From Xestospongia bergquistia (Eukaryota; Porifera; Demospongiae; Haplosclerida; Petrosiidae), in assembly GCA_963965975.1 (NCBI GenBank), contig OZ014414.1:6919501-6983500 (forward strand): 64,000 bases of DNA, in the 5' to 3' direction. Shown here in pieces: positions 1 to 12,900 of this stretch. The position numbers and the translations under genes were made by a program. Under the pieces are notes generated by a model. The model saw only the letters and a program-made list of their open reading frames with translations, was not told where the DNA came from and did not search any database. The stretch's first letter is position 1; each line of letters opens with the position of its first letter.

Positions 1-1497
1 CTAAAAAAATAGGTCATTATAACTAATGTTATCAACATAAATCAGATTATCAAGACACCAAAAGAGATATCAGTAACTTTGCAAAAAAATATGAAAAAAA
101 GATAAATGAGCAATAAAAGATGTTACTATATAGTATATTTACAAAGTAAGATAACATAAATGAACATGGTTAACAGGGACTGTAACTTCCTTGGAAATAG
201 GTGTAGAAGAATGAATCAAACCAGAAGTTATAGAATAATATAATAATTGCAAATATTTTAAATTAGTAGTAGTATTAATGTATGCTAATATTTCACTCAT
301 CACATGCAGCCACCCTGTAAAAACTGATTGGTTGATTTAACCATCATTTGGTTATACAGGTTGCAATTACAAACTTATTTTTGTCAAAAGTAATGACAAT
401 ATCATTTTCATTACTAATGTAATAATGTTTATGTAACTACAAAACCATCAATGCCATAGTTACATAAACATTATTACATTAGTAATGAAAATGATATTGT
501 CATTACAATATCATTTTCATTACTAATGTAATAATGACAATATCATTTTCATTACTAATGTAATAATGTTTATGTAACTATGACATTAATGGTTTTATAG
601 TTACATAAACATTATTACATTAGTAATGAAAATGATATTGTCATTACAATATCATTTTCATTACTAATGTAATAATGTTTATGTAACTACAAAACCATCA
701 ATGTCATAGTTACATAAACATTATTACATTAGTAATGAAAATGATATTGTCATTACAATATCATTTTCATTACTAATGTAATAATGTTTATGTAACTATA
801 AAACCATCAATGTCATAGTTACATAAACATTATTACATTAGTAATGAAAATGATATTTTCATTATTACAATTAGTAATGAAAATGATATTGTAAAGACAA
901 TATCATTTTCATTACTAATGTAATAATGTTTATGTAACTACAAAACCATCAATGTCATAGTTATTATTACATTAGTAATGAAAATGATATTGTAATGACA
1001 ATATCATTTTCATTACTAATGTAATAATGTTTATGTAACTATGACATTGATGGTTTTGTAGTTACATAAACATTATTACATTAGTAATGAAAATGATATT
1101 GTCATTACTTTTGACAAAAATAAGTTTGTAATTGCAACCTGTATAACCAAATGATGGTTAAATCAACCAATCAGTTTTTACAGGGTGGCTGCATGTGATG
1201 AGTGAAATATTAGCATACATTAATACTACTACTAATTTAAAATATTTGCAATTATTATATTATTCTATAACTTCTGGTTTGATTCATTCTTCTACACCTA
1301 TTTCCAAGGAAGTTACAGTCCCTGTTAGCCATGTTCATTTATGTTATCTTACTTTGTAAATATACTATATAGTAACATCTTTTATTGCTCATTTATCTTT
1401 TTTTCATATTTTTTTGCAAAGTTACTGATATCTCTTTTGGTGTCTTGATAATCTGATTTATGTTGATAACATTAGTTATAATGACCTATTTTTTTAG
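1..1497. mobile_element. Large foldback (palindromic) element, left edge cut by window
   Basis: The first ~420 bases reappear as their reverse complement at about 1080-1497, near-perfectly, with the outermost bases of both arms matching. The centre (about 370-1110) is built from many alternating direct and inverted copies of a short unit containing attactaatgtaataatg and tttatgtaacta, so it folds into nested hairpins. No coding sequence is seen. Because the left arm starts at base 1, the true left end and any target-site duplication lie outside the window. The class (foldback or MITE-like DNA element) is inferred from structure only. Confidence 0.8.
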
Positions 1498-1807
1498 TTA
1501 TGATAACTACAACATGTGTTATAATCAAACCTATTAAAGTGTTACAGTAACCACAGTACAAAGTTAAAGTAACAGCAATAGTTACTTATATCAGATGTTA
1601 CTTTAACTAAAAGTGTGAGTTATAATCACCAATACATTTGACAGTTGCTATAACTATTATTTTCCTTGGGTTATTTTAACCCAAGACATGGGTTACCTGA
1701 GTTGCAGGTGTTTTGACCCAAAACTTTGGGTTATTTCTACCCATCACTTTTTACTGTGATATAGTGTTGCCTCTAGTATCCCCACAATCAGTGATTATAT
1801 AGCAGAT
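1498..1807. other. Non-coding, short inverted motifs
   Basis: No coding signal. At 1660-1760 short direct and inverted copies of AACCCA/TGGGTT occur, and the stretch ends in CTTTTTACTGTG. This resembles the CACTGTAAAAA terminus of the element at 37947, so it may be one end of a further small DNA element. The partner end was not found. Confidence 0.3.
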
Positions 1808-2800
1808 GGGTGTTGTCACAAAAGCTGGAAGAAAGACTAAAGGTACAATGAAATCTGTGAGTTAACAAGACTCCTTTATAGACCTTTGCCCTTTCTCATA
1901 GGTTGCACAAATAGTGGGAGCTTTGGAGAGAAGGAGAGGTTAAAGTTAAGGAGTAAAATGAAGAATTTAGAAAAAATTGAGTTTTGCCGAGGTCTTTAAA
2001 CTGTAAAGTTAAATCATAGATCTTACATAAATGTTTCTATAATTTATGTAGCTACCTCTACCACCTTGTCTTCCACTATTAAAAGTCATTGGAAATACCA
2101 ATTCATTAATATACATCTGCATGTATAGGTATATGTGCATTTATTTTGTTAGAGCCTGGAAGATGTGAGATTCCTCGTCTGCTACCTTTAAAAGTGAGGA
2201 TGAGTTTATATAGCCTCTAGAGAAAGAAAGATGCCTGAAAAAGTTCATTAGAAGATGTCTGAAGCAGATAACATCTACAAACCAAGAAATTCTGTGTCCA
2301 TTTCCAATATTACTGACCAGACAACTAGAGTTACCATTCCCTACATACAAAAGGTAAATATGAGGCTATCAAAAGTATCCTATCCCCATTTAGCATGCAA
2401 ACATTTCTTATGCAGCTCACTGCCCTATGAAGATAATATCAAAGACTAGAAATACTACATACACTATAATGAAGTCAGGAGAGGTTTATGAAATATCGTC
2501 TAGGACTGTTATGCAACTTATATCAGAAAAAATTGTAAAAATTTCTTGCAATATATCAGAAAATATTAGAGAGCAGTAAAGAAATAGGACACCTTCACCA
2601 GTACATTGCCAGACTGACCACAGAATTTAGTGATACTACCTCAGACATCACACTTTTCTCAAATGAAGATTTATCCTGTACTCTAAAGATTTAACCAAAA
2701 TATTGTTATGCAGTTTGCATGTAGAGTTACTTTTATTCCTAATGTATACTATCAAATCGACTGAACATTTTTAAGATGCTACTGGAATGACTGTTAGTCA
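1808..2800 (+). mobile_element. Decayed Penelope-like retroelement, copy A
   Basis: This segment aligns by eye over about 1 kb with 30364-31990: shared blocks include the ggaagatgtgagattcctc stretch near 2158 and the tataatgaag...gtttatgaaat stretch near 2466. In the better-preserved copy B the latter block reads as a GIY-YIG endonuclease-like motif. Here the frame is broken. The Penelope-like assignment rests on copy B. Both copies lie in the same orientation. Confidence 0.5.
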
Positions 2801-4203
2801 TGCAATATAGTATATTATGAATGAATACAATATGATATTTGCTTTACATACAATCTGTATAACACACTATATTGTACACACTATATATGTCATTTCATTT
2901 TATGTCATCATCATATTGTTTAAGATCTATTTATGAGATCATAATCATTTATTATCATCTGACATAATTGCTACATAAATGTACTAATTGATAACAGTTC
3001 TGTTGTTTCATTCTATTTTGTTGCCTCATTATGTTTACTCATTATTATTGATCAGAACATTACCTTTAGCACCTATGTATCACAAGTTTTAATTCTTCAG
3101 AAAAAGATACCAGTTATAGAGTTTTGTGGTCGATCATTCACCAAAGAGAATCTAGAATTTTTCCATTTATTGTCAGTAGCAGGAATGGTATACCAATGTA
3201 ACTAAAGTTAAAATTAATGGAAATGATTGCAATGCTAGTTAAATTACTCTTCTTGTGTGTTCATTACGTCTCTTTCAGTAATGCATGGAAATGTATTGTA
3301 CCTGTACAAAATGCATTATTAACTTCAAATATATTGTTCTACTCATTCTGGTAAAATGTCTTATTGGAATGAGTTGTTAACTGCCTCTTCAATGATAGTT
3401 TTGTATATGATACATAATGTATTGCTATCAGTTACTTGAGCTGTTTCATATATACCTCTACAACAAATTACTAGTTTGATTGGCTGCTTTCAGATGACTT
3501 GGATAATCCACATTTCAACATTTAACGTTGCGATAATATTATAATTGATATATTTTATTTATGATCCTACTAGTAGTAGTTATTGTAGTTTAGGTTAATT
3601 TGTAAGCACTGGCATAACTGTATTTAATAATTAAATCAGTAACACCATGTATACTAACTAGTAAATACATGTCCTCAATATGAACTTCAGTTAAAGATAC
3701 ATGGGCATCCTCTTGTCGACCTAGCAAACATCTTTGAATAATGCCCATAGAATGTGTGTTTTACTAATGTTGTAATTTTCCAGTTATTTTCGAGATGATT
3801 GTGGATTTCTATTCTCTGTATCACTCTCCTCACTGTTGAGTTTCTTCAATCAGCATGCAAAACACCTTGTAGCTGAAATTATATTTATTATCTATTATGC
3901 TTGTATTGTTAATAACATTTCTTACTGGACTCTTCGTATTTATCACTATACTCTTGTAGGACAGGAATATAAAGTATTGCTTGTAGAGTTGCATTTACGT
4001 ACAAAGCAAGTGTTTCGCAGATTCTTCGATCTGGGAGGATGACTTAAATTAATCATAGTTCACAGTAATCCAAACTGACGCAAGAATTTAAGCATAGTGC
4101 TTTTATTGCTGTTTATTTTCATATGGTCTAAATTTATTCACAAATAAGCAACTAATTAAAGCTATGTACACGCCCAATTATGAATATTAATTTTGTTTTG
4201 TAG
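2801..4203 (+). other. Upstream of ankyrin-ROC gene; one possible early exon
   Basis: Mostly AT-rich with no firm gene. 3101-3187 is flanked by an AG acceptor and a GT donor and is open in phase 0 for 29 codons (contains EFCGRSFTKENLEFF). It would join in phase with the exon starting at 4204, so it could be an earlier exon of that gene. No start codon with a signal could be fixed upstream. A further open stretch at 3782-4042 has no support. Confidence 0.3.
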
Positions 4204-7200
4204 GAGTGCAATTACAACGTCATTGCCAAGCCTCTAGAACTTGCTTTGACAATACTGCAAGATATGGATCAGGAAAGTTTGGTGAGTTCTTGTAAAGTGT
4301 TTCCTCGTGTACTATAATAACAATTCATTCATTCCTTTATACGTAATAAGATTGGTCAGTATTGTCCAGTTAACTCAATAATGCTAATGGTCTCAAAATT
4401 TGCCTGTATATAACTAATTTCGACTGATGAATTAGTTTAAGTGATAACTATTGTTTGAGTTGTATGCATATGTTAGTCATGTCCATTTACTTAGTACTAC
4501 GTAATATATTTTTCTATAATAATGTCTACTGTATAACAAACTATGTTGTATATGATCTTGTTTATGTGTAATATTACTTTTGTTGACTTTTAATATTTGT
4601 TAGAATGATTGGTTTATTAGATCTGCTGAGAGAGGACATCTAGATGATGTGAAGGATACTTTAAGACATGGAGCTAATGTCAATGCTAGAGATTGGGTAA
4701 GTTAACATTTATGTATAGATAATATATAGTAGAAATGTAATTTATATTTATGTCTTAATAATTAAAAGTAGTTACTTTGTGCATATGTAGTTTACAAGTG
4801 TTCATTTTGCTTATACCTCAGTCAACATGTGTTTCATTAACAAGTGCCAATTAGTAATGAATAATAGTGTTAAAGTAACTCCCACACATATTTCTTTGAT
4901 TATGTTACTACTATGTAACAGGACCCTTTAGTCTCACTAAGGAGGACGGAGAGCGTAACTCTCAATTTCATATATAGGAGAACATCAATATTATTTTGAC
5001 AAAAATATATATAATAACATAACTATGAAGGAATGGCTTCAATATGTTACTATAATTATGTTTGTATCCTGCCCCATATTGTAATGACTTGGCTTCTACA
5101 ACTTTGCATATTCACATTATACCTACATAAAAAAAATTCCTTGAGCTCTATTGTATCAAGTGAGACATTTTCCCTACCACGATTTAAATATATTGATATT
5201 TTCACTAATCAAATTATTGTTATTTATTAATTGTTTCTCTATTAACTCTCCTTCCTTTTTAAATAGCTTTTTTTCTGCAAAAAGCAACAAGCCTTTGTTC
5301 CGATGTGTTTGAAAATATTTCCTTGTCTTCCTTTGGATTGTCAATTTCTGTATTTAAAAGTGAATTAGAGCATTAGATAGTCTTGACGCTTTCTAATAGA
5401 ACAATACTCCTACGTTCTTGCATGTTGAAGCTGTTCACTGTCTCTAGTGAACTATTTTTCAAGCTATGCAAATGGACTTGTACCAATTGAATTACCTTGA
5501 AAAACACTACATTATGTAAAGCTTGATATTAAAGTGCTATAAAAAAGCAATGAACTAGGAAACTCTATGCACTTTCAATAGCATAGTTTTTAACTTCATT
5601 ACATTCTTAATCTTCAAAAATTTTACAGTGACAATTTTCACTTGGTCTGGCAGCCATTTGTATTGTAAACAATTGGAAATTCAAGTCTAATTATGCAGAA
5701 AAATATATTATTATAATAACTTGAATATAAATAAAATAATGAATATGATTTAAAAGTATTGCAACGCAAACAACATTTTTAATGAGAAAGTCATTCAGGT
5801 GCAATGATATTTAAAAAATTAGAAAGGAAATATGTATGAAGCTCCTACTCAAGTAATTGAAGTGTTTACTTTTTCTCATTCTAGTCACATTATAAGCTCT
5901 AGATATATATAGGACTAACTGAGATATTAGTACTACAGATAGATATATAGAAAGCTAACTGAGATATCCATACTAAAGATATAGCCACAATTTCTTTTGG
6001 TTCTTCTAGAAGAGTCTCATATATAGTGGCTAATGAAGTCTATTTTAGGTACTTTACTTAGGCTTCTGTTCCCCATAGCCTATTTAAATACTGAAAAGAA
6101 ATATTCTAAAGATGATTTAAGGCATGCAACAAGCCTGCACAGTGATCTTTATTCAGACAATGTTCACTCCATAGTCAGTGTGTACTTAGCAGTACAGCAT
6201 GACTGCTATGGGAAAAATAGACATTTTAAATATTTCTCTGGCAATTTTATACTCTTCTTGCTCCCTTTATGTAATGATGGGCTTCTGAATGAAGTCATAA
6301 TAACATACTTTATACAAACTCAGGCAAAGTTTCGATTCATTATGTTAGACATCATTATTCACTTTTTAATTTGTCTACAAAAGATTTGCTATCTCTTAGG
6401 TAATACTAATTATCATAACATCACCCAACTTGACTGTTTTTGCATATAAATCAAACATACAATGTCAAATCATATTGTGTATCTTGATATTATGTTTAAC
6501 ACATGTATTAGTGTATTGATGGATTGATGAGTTGGAAGATTTTTACAGTGATTATTTCTTGTAGCACAAGTGTACAAGTATATGGTATGCTTCAAATAGA
6601 GGATACATAGACATTGTTCAATATCTATTGAGTGCTAATGCAAATCCTAATATACCTGAAAAAGTAAGTGTATTCTTATATTGGTATATAACTCTATTTA
6701 AGACACTTTCTAAACTTTGTGTCAATATTATAGAAGAGTTATAAGCATAATACAAATTATTATTCTATAATATCAACATTATTAATTGCCTTCTTTAATT
6801 CATAACGTTCTTTAGAAGTGACATTATTAAACGTGTCAATGCTTTTGCTGTGTTTAGGACTGTCCAAATAAAAATAGAAGAAAATAATTTGATCCTGTTG
6901 TTTAAAATGGACTACTATTACGTTAGTATTGTATTGAAAAGTACTGGAATGTTTGTATTATAACTGTACCATTGATGCAAGAACAACCAATGAATTCATT
7001 ACCTTTACTTTGAGTGCTTTGAATTGGGTATGATAGATCAAGTTCCTGGTACAAATAAGTATAAATCCATAGCTTCTGCCATCTCTCTTTATAGCAACAC
7101 TAATACCATCAAAATGCATTTAGGAATTTGGGGTAATTTTTATCTTGTTGCTATGACGACATGTGTTATTAATATTTTTTTCAATTTGAGCACAATGTGA

Positions 7201-9957
7201 GCAGGCAATGTTTGTGACAAGATATGTATATATACCTTTATTTATTACATGAGTATGGCCATTTTGTAATCTACTACATTTTCATTTGCATCTTTGAGAA
7301 AGACAAATGAAATGAAGTTGTATATAATAACCACCAACTCACAGCATTAAGATCAAATCATATTATGATATTGTTTTTGTTTTTCTCTGTTACTAATGTC
7401 CATTTTCACTAATGTACAATATTGGAATTGTGCTAGCTACATACATATTACTGTTAAGTATGATAATGTATTATTAACCATTGTGTGTCATTAATTAGAA
7501 AATGTTTTCTTAATTTTAGAGTGGAATGACTCCACTGATGACAGCTTCAAGAAATGGCCACTTAGATGTTGTAATTTTATTAATTAAAAATGGTGCCAAT
7601 GTCCACCAAACCCATAAGGTCAGTATAATTTTGTTTGTATATTGATATTGTTTGTACTTTACAATTTGTACTATTTAAAATATATACTACCAAACATAGC
7701 AATCCAGTAAAAATTATTTTAATTATCAGACTATCAATGACTTTAAAATACATATAGAATATCACTATCTCTGTCTGTCCCTCATAAGCTCTCTTCTCTA
7801 TTTATTCCAACTTTTATTTCCTTTGTGTGTCTCTGCTCTCTCTTCTTATATTTTGCAATTCTTTCCTCTTTTTCATCTTATTGCTTCTCTTTGTTTAATC
7901 ATTTCATTTATTTTTCCAATACCAGCACCAGCTAGTCACCATAATAACCATATAGGATTTAGACATAAGTATTAGCATATGATTCATCCACATTCATCCT
8001 TAAATCCTCCCAAAGTGACAGACAGAAAGACAGATTTTAAATACCAAAAATATCCAGCTCAAGTGGTCATTCTGAGAGAGAACACTATGCATCTTCATTC
8101 AATAACAGTGCAGAAACAGTTAAGCAAGCTTTTACTATAACAGATAATAATTAGTCATTTATTGTCAAGGGACTTTTCAATTACCTCAGTTTTTACAACG
8201 CTAAACAATTGCATTACTCATGCGATCCATTCCAACCTGTGCCTATTTGTTTTACCACTCAGTGTAAATTGAAGTTTTTTTTGGATAAGTTGTTGCACCA
8301 AGTTGTACATTTATACCAGTGAATATATCATAACTGTTTAACTATTTAAAAATATTCAAATGTTGTGGTTTTGAATCAAACATCTTACATTTGAACCAAT
8401 GTTTGGATACTTCAACATTCATTCAGTCACTAATCTGGATGACATCGCATATTGAATATATCATGAAATTATTGGAAAGATAACTGTATTGTGTATTAGC
8501 ATTATATACTCTTTTATTATTTCGTAGCTAGAGAATGGGCGGACTGCCTTACATTATGCAGCTTATATGAATCACCCAGAGATAATTGAAGTCTTAATTA
8601 AAAATGGTGCTGACACTACTGCTGTCGATAAGGTATGAAAGATGATCACATCATTTTATTTAGTAGACTCTGTTAAAATGTTGTAGATGCAGTCAAATTA
8701 ATTTTACCTTATTTGTCTATGTTTTATGGTATGCAGTCTGATGTATCTTTTTTTACACACAAAATGTGCAGTTTCGCAACTTGTCAGAAGATCATTTTGA
8801 ACATGTGTAAACTGCACCAGTACATAAATTTTGACCAGATTTGCAAAATAGAATACTTAAGAGTTGAGAGTGCTAAATCATTTATATTGATGCCTTGCAA
8901 CAATTGTATTGAAGAAAGATATCATTTCTTTTAGATTTGTTTAACTATCCAATAACTATTGTTACTCCACTTATATTATTCCTACTAATTTTATATTGCT
9001 ATAGTTGGGTCAAACTGCACTACACTGTTCATGTAAAAATGGTTATAAAGATGTAGTAGAAGTGCTTCTGAGACATCAGGCAAACATCAATGCTATAACT
9101 AATGTGAGTATGTTGGTTGCACTAAATGATGTAATTTTGTAAAAATGATGTCACAGTACAATAAAATTACACTATAATATAATAATAATATAAAACGTTA
9201 TATTGTTGAATGTAAGTCATGTTAAATTAGCAATAAATTCTTGGAATTGTTATAATAAGGTGCCACAATCATCACATCATAATCGATATATTATACACTG
9301 AGATGAGGTCCTCTTAAACATTTCTCTCCTTGTATTTGTAAAGTATTGATGTGAATACTTGTGTGTGTTTATAGTGTGTCCTTTACTTTCTATTGCATCA
9401 ACTCTTACATCAGATGCTTTAACACTAAACTAATGGTTTATTTCCATCCACCCTTCTATAACAGTGATACTAATTAATTTTTTCCCATGTACTATAGCTC
9501 TATCTTCTTTAATTAACTCATTCTATTACTTACTGAGATTATCTTGTTGAACCTCATGAATGAAAGATAGTAAAATGGTCTATATTCTTTCAAATATCAT
9601 ATGGTACCTCATAAAGGGTACATGTTGTATAAATGGCTTGTAGTGTTTCAATTTCAGACTAAGCACATGCAGTTATATTCTATTATCTTTGCATTTCTTG
9701 TATACATTTAAAATACAATAGGCTGGATCATTTTTTTCTTGAGTGCGAGATTGAGCAGAGTACATATAACAGTCTTCAGTTCTAGGTGTTGTCTGTATAC
9801 TAACCAAACCTCTTATGTTATACTTATTTAGGAATAGAACTATAAAGCTTTTGTGTTTTAATGAAGAATACTTTTTAGAGTGTATTTATCTCATTCATTA
9901 GTGGCATTAGAGCTTGCAATTCATATGAGATTGTTACATAACAAGTGCAGTAATATA

Positions 9958-9995
<38 letters not shown>

Positions 9996-12900
9996 ACCTA
10001 TCAATTGTAGTAATTGTGAAACAAAATATGGAAAACTTAATGTTTCACACAATTGCAAAAATCTGAAGTCATATAGTAAATACATTGACTAAACTTATTA
10101 AATTAATTAAAACCTCCAGTGATTGTGTAAATTACTTATTAGACTATTGTGGCATGCAGTCTTCTCCTAACCTTATTTTCTATGCAATTAAATGCATCTT
10201 GTGATTACAGTATGACTTTAGCCATTGACCTTGGAGTAAGGATCTTGTCCGTTGCCTCTTTGTTTGACCTTTCTCTATATTTGGATTTACATAGAGTGCT
10301 ATTTATCTAAATGGGAAGGAATTAATTTTTAAAAAATACAATTTAGCTACAGTTGCTCTTTTGTAAATTTCTACCACAGTTTATTCAGCTAACCTAAAGA
10401 TATATATTCATCATAAAATTAATGCATATATAGCAAAATTTTAAAGCAATGTAGTAAATACTTCTAGGTATAACAATGAGAATAAACAGTGAGACAAGAT
10501 TGTAGGCTTATTCACAACTAATAATGTCTTATAAATTGTTTGTACATTGTTGCTAACTATATTATGTGCGCTTATTTTTTTTCCATTTAAATGTGAAATT
10601 TTACATTGATCAGTTTTACGCAATTATAAATTCTTGCTGATTAGTTACTGTTTACATAATTGGTTACATTCAAAGGAAACTTATATATTATTATACTAGA
10701 ATGTTAAAGCACACACTGGCCTAATGGCTACAATGTTACTTTTGATGTAGAAAATGGAATAAATTAACAAATGTAGTAATTAAAGATATGACAACTGATA
10801 CATCTTCCCCTAGGATGGCGAATCCCCTTTGATGTTGGCATGTAGGGAGAAACAATTTATAATTTCAGTGCTTCTAATAGAGAATGGAGCAGACAGGTTT
10901 CTTATTAATAATGTAAGTTAGTATATTAAAGCATACCTTTTACAGACTTTTGTTTATAAAAATGAGTTTGAATTTAACAATAAAAAAATAGTGTTTTCAT
11001 TGTTTTGGATAGTCAAGCCACAAATGAATAGAAACATGCATATATATGAAGGTTTAGGGATCTTCTTACATTAAAATTGAAATTAAAACAATAAATATTT
11101 TTAGTTATTAACATGTGCAAATACATTACTTTCAACAAGATTTTCAATTGACATAAAATTTTAATGTCGATTATCACTTTGGAAATGTTAAAAATTAAAT
11201 TTATAAAATAAGTTTGTTCATTTACAAAAAATAATCTGAGCATATTTCCTGAACATAAGAAACTAAACGTATTTTATTGAGTATTTAATGTTAATAGACA
11301 CAACAATTGAGTTTTCATATTTTATAGACTAGGGACACTGCTTTGTCGTTAGCTAAGAAGACAGCCATCGATTTTCACAAAGACCTTACTAATCATATTG
11401 ACAAATATGGTAAGCAGTGTTTGACTTTTTTATTACTATTTAGTTAATTTTTTTAGACAAAACCATTTTGTTACAAGCACTCAATGAAGGCTATGTCATT
11501 TTATCAATTATAAAACTGCTGTTGATTGGTCCTCCTGCTGTTGGAAAGACCTCATTTAAACATCTTCTTTTCAATTGGAAGCCTCCTGATCATCATCACA
11601 GCACAGCTATTGCTGATCGACCAATTAGAGCTGTTGAACGAGTAGCAACTGTTGACGGTTCTAAGAATTGGGAAATGGTCACAACTGAAGATTTAATGCA
11701 AATGCTTGCCGAAGACATCCAAGCTCATACAATTATTACAGAGCCAGGTACAGAGTTATCAGATTCATCGCAAGAAGTTGAGATATCAAGTGAGGTATCA
11801 GAATCTAGATCTTTAAATATTAAAGAGCAAGCTATAGATAAAAGGGAGAGTATTACTTTTCCTCAAAAAGTTTTTGCTGAGCCTGTGTTACCATTTAGTT
11901 CAAGTACCAAATTGAAGAAAGGTGGAGAGCATCTTCATATGAGCAATGATGAACTTAGAAATTCTAAGCAGTTCCCTCTCAAACATGAACCTCAGAGTGC
12001 AGAAACATGTAATGTAGATTCTGCTCTTGAGCAGCCTTTGCAAGTCAGTGCCATTAGTAAAAAAATCAGTAAGCCTGAAAATATTATACAGCTTTCTCAG
12101 AGTATTCTTACCAAAATGGGTAAAGCAACTCAGCAACAGCTTTCCAAGTCAACCTGGATATATGTACTTGATAGTGGTGGTCAGCCACAATTTGCTGATG
12201 TTTCTAGAGCTTTTGTTCGTGGTAACACTGTCAATGTAATTGTACACAAATTAACAGATCGTTTGGCAAGTAAGCCTGTCTTTCAGTATTCTATTGAAGG
12301 AGAGGCACTCACTCAACCAATGGAGCTGAGGATGAGTAATCTTGAGCTTATTACAACATTTGTTCGTTCCATTTCGTCAGCTAAATTTGTTGATGGCAAT
12401 GAATGTGCTCCTACTTTTCTTATAATTGGTACTTACAAAGATAAGATGGGAGGCCATTTCAAGAGTCAATTGAAGAAAAAAATTCGCAACTCCTAAAAGC
12501 TTTAAAACCATATAAAGATCAGCTCATCTTTTATAATCAAGCTGACCAACAACTTATTATTCCAGTTGACAATAAGAAAATTTGGAACCGTGAGAAGCTG
12601 TCATCACTTATTAGAACATACGTAACTGGCCATGACAAAGCTGTCATAAAAAGAAAAATTCCAATCCGATGGTATGTTCTGGAGTCAAACATCAAGGATA
12701 AAAGTACTCAGCTGGGTCACGGTATAGTGTCTAGAGCTCACTGTGAAGAGATAGGAGTAAAACTAGGGATGAATAGTGGTCAAATTTTTAGAGCTCTTTC
12801 TTTCTTCAAATCCCTCTCTGTTTTTCTACACTTTGAGAGCTACTCTCATCTTGTGTTCACAAACCCACAGTACTTTCTAGATGCCCTCTCATCGATCATT

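Noticed and set aside
3782-4042. Open + strand stretch rich in hydrophobic residues upstream of the ankyrin-ROC gene
   Set aside because: Composition is that of AT-rich non-coding DNA; no domain, no clear start, and no donor in phase with the exon at 4204.
6033-6449. 138-codon + strand frame starting MKSILGTLLRLLFPIAY, echoing the IIRLLFPIAY start of the Death domain at 14156
   Set aside because: Only about ten residues agree and the rest shows no Death pattern. It lies inside an intron with no matching splice sites, so the match may be chance.
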